NCBI GenBank assembly: GCA_023248915.1
Contig: JAHFDQ010000216.1
Location: 1-9,313 of the forward strand
Direction of reading: 5' to 3'
Source: Archangiaceae bacterium
GTDB taxonomy: Bacteria > Myxococcota > Myxococcia > Myxococcales > Myxococcaceae
Length of the DNA stretch: 9,313 bases
The notes under the pieces were generated by a model. That model saw nothing but the letters and a program-made list of their open reading frames with translations, was not told the origin of the DNA and ran no database searches. Position 1 is the first letter of the stretch; each line of letters begins with the position of its first letter. Position numbers and translations under genes: made by a program. This document shows positions 1-5,503 of this stretch, piece by piece.

Positions 1-351
1 CTGGCCGCCTTCTACCTGGGCGGCATCGGCGTCGGCATTCTGTCCCCCGGGGTGCGCATCAAGGAACCGGCGGTGGGCGCCTTCGTCTCGGTGGCGCTGG
101 TGCTGATGATGGGGCTGTTCATGCCGCTCTCCTTCATCCGGTTCGACTTCACCAAGCTGTTGCTCGGCGGCGGCATCGCCTTCGCCCTGGCGCTGGCCGG
201 GGCCTACTCGGGCGAGAAGCTGATGGGCAACATCGACGCCGACGACGAGCGCGCTCCGGAGTCCGCGCGCGGGCGCCTGCGGTCGAAGCTCTGGGACGAG
301 ACCGAGGGCTACCTGTCGCCCCGGGCCAAGGTCCCCGATAGAGAGCAATAA
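1..351 (+). CDS. C-terminal part of a small membrane protein of unknown function
   Basis: The reading frame is open from base 1 to a TAA at 349-351, giving 116 residues, and the true start lies left of the window. A GTG at 52 could serve as a start but would cut into a hydrophobic stretch, so I treat the gene as truncated by the window edge. Visible are a Gly-rich hydrophobic segment (about residues 1-17), a second one (about 24-47, rich in Val, Leu and Met) and a third (about 52-70, beginning KLLLGGGIAFALALAGAY). A charged tail of about 45 residues rich in Asp, Glu and Arg follows, presumably cytoplasmic or periplasmic. This is the pattern of an inner-membrane protein with at least two or three helices. 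I do not recognise the family. It lies 79 bp upstream of the glutamine synthetase gene on the same strand; that gap looks like a separate leader, so co-transcription is uncertain. Confidence 0.7.
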   Translation: MAAFYLGGIGVGILSPGVRIKEPAVGAFVSVALVLMMGLFMPLSFIRFDFTKLLLGGGIAFALALAGAYSGEKLMGNIDADDERAPESARGRLRSKLWDETEGYLSPRAKVPDREQ

Positions 352-430
352 GTATAACTCCCACTTGCTTAAGACTACCGGAGTTGGCATTAAGGCTTGG
401 TCGTCCAACGACTAACCATCGAGGACCCTC
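352..430 (+). promoter_or_regulatory. leader and ribosome binding site of the glutamine synthetase gene
   Basis: This 79-bp gap is clearly richer in A+T than the flanking genes, as expected of a promoter region. A GAGGA Shine-Dalgarno sequence at 421-425 sits 5 nt before the ATG at 431 and fixes that start. Promoter elements are weak. TATAAC at 353-358 resembles a -10 box but has no -35 partner at the usual distance. TTGCTT (365-370) and CATTAA (388-393) are spaced 17 bp apart but each matches its consensus at only three of six positions. The ribosome binding site is well supported; the promoter is only inferred. Confidence 0.45.
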
Positions 431-1879
431 ATGAGCCCTAATGCCGAGCTGCGAAGCTTCCTGGAAATTCCCTACGACCAGCTCGAAGAGCTGAACCTCG
501 AGGCCAAGCAGAAGCGCATCGACCGGGTGCCGTTCGGCAAGGTTCAGGAAGAGCGCCTGAAGTACCTGCGCGACGAGAAGCGCATCAAGGCGGTCACCGT
601 GTGCTTCACCGACCTGGAAGGTCGGCTGCACATGCTCGACTACGACAAGAAGTTCCTCTTGAAGTCGGCCGACAACCTCACCTTCGACGGGTCGTCGATT
701 CGGGGCTTCTCGCAGCAGGCCGAGTCCGACCTGCGCCTGGGCATCGACTGGCCGGCCTTCTACTGGCTGCCGTCCGACGTCTTCGGCCCGGGCAAAGTGC
801 TGGTGTTCGGCCAGGTGCAGGAACGGGACGGTTCGCCCTACACCGCCGACATGCGCGGGCGGCTGCAGGCCTACCGCAACGAGCTGTTCGAAAAAGACGG
901 CACCGTCTGCCACGTGGCGCAGGAAATCGAGGGCTTCCTCTTCCAGGGCCGCGACGCCGAGCGCCGCTACCACGAGACGAGCAAGTTCGACTTCATCAGC
1001 ACCGGCGGCTACTACCACTCGCTGCCGGGCGACGCCCTGCGCCGCTTCATCGACTCAGCGGCCGAGGTGCAGCGGGCGATGGGCTTCGCCAACGAGAAAG
1101 ACCACCCCGAGGTGGCCCCGTCGCAGTTCGAGATGAACTACGCCTACTCCGACTCGCTCATCGCCGCCGACCAGGTGCAGCTCTACAAGCTGCTCTCGCG
1201 CCAGGTCGCCGCGCAGATGGACCTGACGGCGTGCTTCCTGCCCAAGCCGGTCGCCGGAGTGAACGGCAACGGCATGCACACCAACATCTCGCTCAACAAG
1301 AAGGGCACCAACGTCTTCTGGGACAAGAAGAACGGCGGCGGAGGCGACGGGCTGTCGAAGGTCGGGTGGACCTTCATCAACCGCATTCTCTCGAACGCGC
1401 AGGACATCTGCCTGGTGCTCAACCCGAGCGTCAACGCCTACCGGCGGCTCGACCCGCACTTCGAGGCGCCGAACCAGATCAAGGCCTCGGCCATCGACCG
1501 CGGCTCGATGGTGCGCATTCCGCTGGGCAACGAGAAGTCGGCGCGGGTCGAGGTGCGCTCGGTCGCCCCCGACGCGAACCCGTACCTCGCCATCTACACC
1601 ATCCTGCGCACCGGGCTCGAGGGGCCCATCGTCGAGGAGGACGAGACCAAGCGCAGCCGCACCCGCTTCCTGCCGGACAACATCTTCGACGCCATCCGCC
1701 TGTTCAAGGGCAGCAAGTTCGCGGTGGACCTCTTCGGCGAGGCGGTGCACGGCAAGTACGCCGAGGTGAAGACGGCGCAGGCAGAGCGCTGCCCGAAGGC
1801 GCTGGGCGTCCAGGTGAAGACGTCCGAAATCCAGTTCCACCACGAGGTCACCAACCAGTACCTCTGGTCGCTGTTCTAG
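431..1879 (+). CDS. glnA: glutamine synthetase, class I type
   Basis: This 482-residue enzyme would make glutamine from glutamate, ammonia and ATP in the cytoplasm, the main entry of ammonium into metabolism. The start is fixed by GAGGA five bases upstream. The class I signature is FDGSSIRGF at 85-93, whose Asp86 and Ser89 correspond to the ammonium-site residues of the family. Metal/glutamate-site acidic residues appear as E165-x-E167 and in EVAPSQFE (E227, E234). The nucleotide-binding loop is KPVAGVNGNGMH (272-283) with the conserved His283. The Arg/Glu cluster appears in DRGSMVRIP and ARVEVR (E374). The Asp of FDGSS lies at 86 rather than about 50 as in the E. coli enzyme, so there is an N-terminal extension of roughly 35 charged residues. 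The NLYDLP adenylylation loop of enterobacterial-type enzymes is absent; the corresponding stretch reads DETKRSRTRFLPDNIFDA. Regulation by AMP transfer is therefore unlikely. The full active-site set argues against a glutamylpolyamine synthetase-like paralogue, but the physiological role is not proven. Confidence 0.93.
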   Translation: MSPNAELRSFLEIPYDQLEELNLEAKQKRIDRVPFGKVQEERLKYLRDEKRIKAVTVCFTDLEGRLHMLDYDKKFLLKSADNLTFDGSSIRGFSQQAESDLRLGIDWPAFYWLPSDVFGPGKVLVFGQVQERDGSPYTADMRGRLQAYRNELFEKDGTVCHVAQEIEGFLFQGRDAERRYHETSKFDFISTGGYYHSLPGDALRRFIDSAAEVQRAMGFANEKDHPEVAPSQFEMNYAYSDSLIAADQVQLYKLLSRQVAAQMDLTACFLPKPVAGVNGNGMHTNISLNKKGTNVFWDKKNGGGGDGLSKVGWTFINRILSNAQDICLVLNPSVNAYRRLDPHFEAPNQIKASAIDRGSMVRIPLGNEKSARVEVRSVAPDANPYLAIYTILRTGLEGPIVEEDETKRSRTRFLPDNIFDAIRLFKGSKFAVDLFGEAVHGKYAEVKTAQAERCPKALGVQVKTSEIQFHHEVTNQYLWSLF

Positions 1880-1920
1880 AAGCTCCGTACGGCCCGAGCC
1901 GAATCGAGGGCTCTGTGCGA

Positions 1921-1942
1921 CTCGGCCCCGCGCGGGGGCGAG
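1921..1942. terminator. possible hairpin between convergent genes
   Basis: CTCG (1921-1924) pairs with CGAG (1939-1942), and CCCC (1926-1929) pairs with GGGG (1934-1937), with one G-G mismatch and a GCGC loop. It lies in the 70 bp between the stop of the glutamine synthetase gene and the stop of the gene on the opposite strand, so it could end transcription from either side. No run of T follows on either strand, so an ordinary intrinsic terminator is not demonstrated. GC-rich DNA forms such stems by chance. Confidence 0.25.
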
Positions 1943-1949
1943 AGGCCCG

Positions 1950-2915
1950 CTACGGCGCCGAGTACTTCCCGGTTAGCGCCACCCGGTCCGCCGAGCGGTG
2001 GCCGGCACAACCGGTCGCCTCTCCGGTCAGCTTGCCGTCGGCGGCCTCGAGCTCGTAGGTGCGGCAGCCGAACGCGGGGGCGTTCTTCTTCTCGAAAGTG
2101 GCCTGGAGCGCGTCCTGCTCTTTGGACAACGCGTCCAGCCCGGCCTTGGGCCCCTCGAAGCACTTCGCCATCTGCGCCGGCGGCCCATTCCCGCACTTGT
2201 TCATCTTGGCCACCACGTCCGCCCGTCTCTGGCTGAGCGCCTGCATCTCGGGCGACGACAAGAAGGCCATGCCGGCCTTCGCCTGCGCCATCATCTCTTC
2301 CTGGCTCGCGGTCCGCTCGACCCGCAGGCCGGACTCGGTGCGCGACAATTCGAGCGGGCCGGCGCCGAGCGCCTTGCCGCCCTTCTTCCAGTCGCCGGCG
2401 GCGGGCACCCGCGCTTCGCAGGTGGAGAACTCGCTCTTGAAGGAGAGGGTAACCCCCTCGGCGTCGACGGACCAAGTGTGCTTGCAGCCGATGACCACGG
2501 GCTCGACGTACGTCGCGACGGCCGAAACGGGAGAGAGGGCGTCGAGGCCCACCGAGCGAGGCGGCGCGGAAGGCTTGACCGTCACCGTTCCTTCCCACCC
2601 CTTGGCCGAGGCACGGTCGTTCGACAGCGTCACCTCGTCGCTCTGGCTGCCCACGAGTCCTTTCTCTCCGAACCGGCCCTCGAGCTTGACGACCTTCGCC
2701 TCGCCGGGGCACAGCACCAGGCACTTGGCGCCGGCGGCGAACTTGAGCTCGGGCGTCGGGTATTCGGCGCGGAGCTTCGCCTCGTCCTTGTCGAGCCCCA
2801 GCTTCTTCCGTTCGGCCATCGCCGCGCGCCGGAATTCCTCCGAGCGCTTGCCCCAGTCACTGGCGTGGGCGGTGACGGCGAGCAGGCTCAACGACGCGGC
2901 GAACCATCGAGTCAC
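1950..2915 (-). CDS. secreted cysteine-containing protein of unknown function
   Basis: I read this as a 321-residue exported protein with a GTG start at 2915 and a TAG stop at 1950-1952. The frame stays open further upstream, but this start is preferred because a GGAG Shine-Dalgarno (complement of 2923-2926) lies 7 nt away and the product then begins with a clean signal peptide. That peptide is MTRWFAASLSLLAVTAHA, with predicted cleavage before Ser19. The mature part is rich in Lys, Glu and Ala and has eight cysteines in short motifs such as KCLVLC, IGCKH, NKCGNG, AKCFEG, FGCRT and TGCAG, which suggests disulfides. Residues of about 225-290 (SPEMQALSQRRADVVAKM through DALSKEQDALQATFEKK) look helical and possibly coiled-coil. 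No catalytic motif or known family was recognised. Upstream lies a relic of an O-antigen ligase 3' end whose stop would have overlapped this GTG. The gene was therefore once probably translated coupled to a ligase, and may retain a cell-envelope role; that is inference. Long open frames on the + strand here lack a start signal and sensible composition. Confidence 0.72.
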   Translation of the reverse strand: MTRWFAASLSLLAVTAHASDWGKRSEEFRRAAMAERKKLGLDKDEAKLRAEYPTPELKFAAGAKCLVLCPGEAKVVKLEGRFGEKGLVGSQSDEVTLSNDRASAKGWEGTVTVKPSAPPRSVGLDALSPVSAVATYVEPVVIGCKHTWSVDAEGVTLSFKSEFSTCEARVPAAGDWKKGGKALGAGPLELSRTESGLRVERTASQEEMMAQAKAGMAFLSSPEMQALSQRRADVVAKMNKCGNGPPAQMAKCFEGPKAGLDALSKEQDALQATFEKKNAPAFGCRTYELEAADGKLTGEATGCAGHRSADRVALTGKYSAP

Positions 2916-3036
2916 GGGGCGGCTCCGGGTGAAAGGGGGGAGACGACGCGGCGAGCAGCGCCGCAAGAAGGCATGAATCCGTAGGGCGTGCGAGCGGAAA
3001 GTCAAAGAGGGTGGGAGCTGCAAAGGCGCCGAGGCC
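2911..3036 (-). pseudogene. relic of the 3' end of an O-antigen ligase gene (left direct repeat)
   Basis: On the - strand this stretch encodes GLGAFAAPTLFDFPLARP followed by TDSCLLAALLAASSPP. This matches the C-terminus of the intact ligase encoded at 5380-6789 in 27 of 34 residues by my hand alignment. At the DNA level it aligns with 5379-5503 almost without gaps. Its last 18 bases (2911-2928) are identical to 5379-5396. Two extra bases near 2929-2940, next to the poly-G tract, shift the frame, so the relic no longer ends at the TGA seen in the intact gene. No ligase-like sequence is seen beyond about 3036, so only the last ~40 codons remain. The fragment occupies nearly half of the intergenic space between the secreted protein gene (-) and the ATPase gene (+). 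The remaining 3037-3177 holds no gene I can support. Confidence 0.75.
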
Positions 3037-3177
3037 AGGGGCAGGTTGGTCACTGGAAACCCGCGGTACGGAAAACATCCTTCGCGAGAGCCTGACTGCG
3101 CCGAGCTCTTCCCGCCCCTCACCCGAAGCACGAGCTCGACGACTGCGGCAATACCTTGTATATTCGGTGTCACGCAC

Positions 3178-3198
3178 AGACTTTACAATGTAAACTCT
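3178..3198. promoter_or_regulatory. AT-rich palindromic operator candidate before the ATPase gene
   Basis: The core TTTACAATGTAAA (3182-3194) is a perfect 6-bp inverted repeat around a central A. Outside it, AGA (3178-3180) and TCT (3196-3198) also pair, with only the C/C pair at 3181 and 3195 failing, so nine of ten symmetric positions match. The right end lies 7 bases before the GTG start at 3206, where a Shine-Dalgarno would be expected and is missing. The palindrome may be a repressor binding site. TACAAT (3184-3189) within it also resembles a -10 box, although no good -35 box stands 16-18 bp upstream. TATATT at 3159-3164 is another weak -10-like sequence. Confidence 0.5.
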
Positions 3199-3205
3199 TC
3201 GCACC

Positions 3206-4366
3206 GTGCAGCTCGTCTCCCGACCCCATCATCTCGCCGAAGTCGAGCGCCTGTTGAAGCGCTACCGCGTCGTCGCGCTCTTGGGCGCGCGCCAGGTCGG
3301 CAAGAGCACGCTGGCGAGGCAGGTCGCGGAACGGTATCGCGGAGAGCGCGAGCTACTGGATCTCGAGCAGCCAGCGACCCTGCGCGCGTTGGAGAACCCC
3401 GAAGTGCTCTTGGGTTCGAAGCGCGGACTCGTCGTCCTCGACGAAGTGCAGCGAACGCCCGAGCTGTTCCCCGTCTTGCGGGTGCTGGCAGATCGGCCCG
3501 GAGGCGCGCACTTCCTCGTGCTCGGAAGCGCTTCGCCCGTGCTGCTTCGGCAATCGTCCGAGTCGCTGGCGGGAAGAATCGCCTTTCATCACCTTCCCCC
3601 GCTCGACCTGTCGGAGGTGGGCGTCAACCGGCAACGCAGGCTGTGGTTGCGCGGCGGCTTCCCGCGGGCGTTCACGGCCCATTCCGATACCGAGAGCGCC
3701 GAGTGGCGGCGCAACTTCGTGAAGACGTTCCTCGAGCGCGACCTCCCACAGCTGGGACTTCGGGTGCCGGGTACGACCCTCGCCCGTTTCTGGACGATGC
3801 TCGCCCACGTGCACGGGCAGACGCTCAACGGGTCCGAGCTCGGCCGCTCAATGGGCGTGGCGGACACTACCGTCCGCCACTACGTCGACACCCTGGCCCA
3901 GGCGTTCGTGGTGCGGGTGCTTCCGCCGTGGCACGAGAACATCTCGAAACGCCAGGTGAAGGCACCGAAGGTCTGGGTGGCAGACTCTGGGTTGTTGCAC
4001 ACGCTGCTCGACATCGACTCCTTCGCTTCCCTCGAGAGGCACCCGAAGTGCGGCGCCAGCTTCGAAGGGCACTGCCTCGACCAGGTCGTTCGGCGCCTTG
4101 GCGCCCGACCCGAGCAGTGCTTCTTCTGGGCCACCCAGGCTGGCGCCGAGCTCGACCTGCTCGTCGTCCGCGGTCCCGAGCGGCGCGGCTTCGAAATGAA
4201 GTACATGGACGCCCCGGCGCTCACTCCGTCGATGCGCAACGCGGTGGAAGATCTCAAGCTCGATCTGCTCGAGGTTCTCTACCCGGGGACACGCACCTAC
4301 TCGCTACACGACAAGGTGCGGGTGGTGCCTCTGTCGCGAATCTTGACTGATGTCCGTGTTCGCTGA
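3206..4366 (+). CDS. AAA ATPase with C-terminal DUF4143-type nuclease-like domain
   Basis: The 386-residue product has the two-part layout of the AAA_14/DUF4143 ATPase family, which is widespread in bacteria and archaea and has no firmly assigned role. The Walker A motif is GARQVGKST (27-35) and Walker B is GLVVLDE, with Asp79 and Glu80 followed by VQ. FVKTFLERDLPQLG marks the conserved link after the ATPase core. A winged-helix-like stretch follows (NGSELGRSMGVADTTVRHYVDTL). The C-terminal domain includes WVADSGLL (Asp260), GASFEGHCLDQVV, AELDLLVV (Glu315, Asp317) and FEMKY (Glu330, Lys332). This spacing of acidic residues and ExK resembles PD-(D/E)xK folds; that it is a working nuclease is inference. 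The length and the start about 26 residues before Walker A fit the family. The GTG start has no visible Shine-Dalgarno but is preceded by a strong palindrome. The gene is convergent with the secreted-protein gene and lies inside the repeat-bounded block. Confidence 0.9.
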   Translation: MQLVSRPHHLAEVERLLKRYRVVALLGARQVGKSTLARQVAERYRGERELLDLEQPATLRALENPEVLLGSKRGLVVLDEVQRTPELFPVLRVLADRPGGAHFLVLGSASPVLLRQSSESLAGRIAFHHLPPLDLSEVGVNRQRRLWLRGGFPRAFTAHSDTESAEWRRNFVKTFLERDLPQLGLRVPGTTLARFWTMLAHVHGQTLNGSELGRSMGVADTTVRHYVDTLAQAFVVRVLPPWHENISKRQVKAPKVWVADSGLLHTLLDIDSFASLERHPKCGASFEGHCLDQVVRRLGARPEQCFFWATQAGAELDLLVVRGPERRGFEMKYMDAPALTPSMRNAVEDLKLDLLEVLYPGTRTYSLHDKVRVVPLSRILTDVRVR

Positions 4367-4368
4367 CT

Positions 4369-4385
4369 CATTCGCTTTTCGAATG
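4369..4385. terminator. hairpin between convergent genes
   Basis: CATTCG (4369-4374), loop CTTTT and CGAATG (4380-4385) form a perfect 6-bp stem starting 3 bases after the ATPase stop codon, in the 62-bp gap before the stop of the opposite gene. The stem is short and no T-run follows on the + strand, so it may be a weak bidirectional terminator or an mRNA 3' end structure. Confidence 0.35.
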
Positions 4386-4428
4386 TCTCACCTGGGTCCG
4401 TCGGCGGCTCCTGGCGAGGGGGAGAAGG

Positions 4429-5285
4429 TCAATACCCGAGCCTCCGCTGCTTGCGCTCTTCGGCTTCCTGGAGATCTCGGTGGAAGCGCCAGATTCCCTC
4501 TGGAGTGTTCAGGTCCGGCGCCGAGACAAGGCACGTGGAGCAGTCTTCAAATGCGTCTACCCGGGCGTACGCCTTGAGCGCACTTCCGGGAAAGCCGTAG
4601 TAGGGCGCCTGAAGGGGGCGCGTGGCGCCGGCGTCGAGCTGGCCGGCGGAAGACGATGGATTCTCACTCAGGAATTTCCACAGTAGTCCTCGGTCCTGAT
4701 CGTCCAGCGGTATCAGCAGTCCCATGAAGTAGCTGTACTTCGCCGTGGCCGTACCCTGGTTGAAGATGTTGACCGTCACCGCAGAATAGGTACCGCTGGG
4801 AATCACCGAGTAGCTTTCAGGAATGAGTCGAGCCTGAGGTTCTGTACCATTCCAGGCGTAGGGGCTGCTCCACGCCCAGCCTGCCGATGCAGCGCTCGAA
4901 TAGAACGTTCCGCCAACATCGGACGCGAGGACAATGTCAATCATGAAGCCCTCTTCCCCTGGGGCCAGGCATGTGTCCGTCGAGACAGTGCTTACGAGTC
5001 CAACCGAGCCTTTGACGTAGCCCGACCCGGCGTCGTGAAGGGCGGTGCCGCTTCCATTCGTGTAGACAATCGCTTGGGCGCTCACAAAGCATGCGCCGGC
5101 GTCACCCACGTTCTTCACCCGAGCTGAGAAATAGCCCGTCTCATCCGTGCTCGTCGAGCGGACCAATTGGCCCGAGACCACCTCGAACCGCGGGTCACCG
5201 GACGCGTTGATCTGAACAGCACGAGCCCTGCTCCCAGAGCGACTACGGCAGCGAAGACCCGCGTGTTCTTCACGTGCTCGAACAT
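4429..5285 (-). pseudogene. secreted protein gene, apparently frameshifted after the signal peptide
   Basis: An ATG at 5285 has a GAAAGG Shine-Dalgarno (complement of 5293-5298) 7 nt upstream and opens MFEHVKNTRVFAAVVALGAG, a convincing signal peptide. That frame then runs into Arg/Trp-rich nonsense and stops near 5115. From about 5224 the -1 frame reads VQINASGDPRFEVVSG and continues sensibly to a TGA at 4429-4431. This second frame has no usable start upstream except an in-frame GTG at 5181, which would leave the protein without an export signal. One lost base between about 5224 and 5250 explains both halves. The mature part (about 270 residues) is rich in Ser, Thr, Gly, Tyr and aromatic residues with alternating polarity, suggesting beta structure. 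It has four cysteines (GACFVS, TDTCLAP, EDCSTC) and a charged tail, EAEERKQRRLGY. I do not recognise a family. GC is lower than in neighbouring genes. The alternatives are a sequencing error in an intact gene, or a shorter cytoplasmic protein from GTG 5181. Confidence 0.6.
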
Positions 5286-5378
5286 GGTGATGCCTTTCGC
5301 CGGCCCCTCGAGGCCGGGCAGGCTACCTCGAAAGGTGTCAGGGCTGAACTCGCGTCCCGGAGACCGTTCGGCATGGCG

Positions 5379-5503
5379 GTCACGGGGCGGCTCCGGTCGA
5401 AGGGGGAGACGACGCGGCGAGCAGGAGCGCCAGAACGCATAGGTCGGCCGGGCGCGCGAGCGGAAAGTCGAAGACGGCTCGGGCGGCAAAAGCACCGAGG
5501 CCG
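5379..5503. repeat. right direct repeat, 3' end of the intact ligase gene
   Basis: This stretch aligns with 2911-3036 in the same orientation with only a 2-base length difference. The first 18 bases are identical, as is a long GAGACGACGCGGCGAGCAG stretch, with scattered substitutions beyond. It encodes the last hydrophobic segment and C-terminus of the ligase (GLGAFAARAVFDFPLARP onward to the TGA at 5380-5382). Similarity ends right at GTGAC on the left, which in the other copy is the start codon of the secreted-protein gene. Confidence 0.75.

Larger units (their letters stand above)
2911..5503. mobile_element. possible inserted or duplicated block bounded by direct repeats
   Basis: Two imperfect direct repeats (2911-3036 and 5379-5503) lie 2468 bp apart in the same orientation. 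Between them lie an AAA ATPase gene (+) and a frameshifted secreted-protein gene (-). Much of the interior, particularly 4660-5160, has visibly lower GC than the flanking ligase and multifunctional enzyme genes. The repeats derive from the 3' end of a ligase gene, the intact copy being on the right. An insertion that duplicated the gene's end, or recombination with a paralogous ligase locus, would give this picture. No integrase, transposase or terminal inverted repeat was seen, and the repeats differ at about one base in five or six, so any event is old. It is a hypothesis, not a recognised element. Confidence 0.35.

Noticed and set aside
384..401. Possible sigma-54 promoter TTGGCATTAAGGCTTGGT before the glutamine synthetase gene
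   Set aside because: The -24 GG is present, but at the required 10-bp distance the -12 dinucleotide reads TG instead of GC, and the flanking T-run is poor. It is too weak to call even though nitrogen genes often use sigma-54.
1896..1913. Second small stem GAGCC/GGCTC after the glutamine synthetase stop
   Set aside because: Only five base pairs with an 8-base loop and no T-run; common by chance in this composition.
601..2058. 485-codon open frame on the + strand overlapping the glutamine synthetase gene
   Set aside because: It is a shifted frame of the glutamine synthetase gene; the product is Arg/Ala/Pro-rich low-complexity sequence.
1998..2984. Long + strand open frames opposite the secreted-protein gene
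   Set aside because: The - strand frame has a Shine-Dalgarno, signal peptide and balanced Lys/Glu/Cys composition; the + frames have none of these.
3046..4350. 434-codon + frame overlapping the ATPase gene
   Set aside because: Arg/Pro/Ala-rich shadow frame; the overlapping frame has all ATPase motifs.
4350..4686. Two small + strand frames after the ATPase gene
   Set aside because: Both lie mostly antisense to the secreted-protein gene and show no start signal or recognisable protein features.
5283..5379. Possible extra small gene between ligase stop and the secreted-protein start
   Set aside because: Open frames here are short continuations of neighbouring shadows; no start with a ribosome binding site other than the one at 5285.
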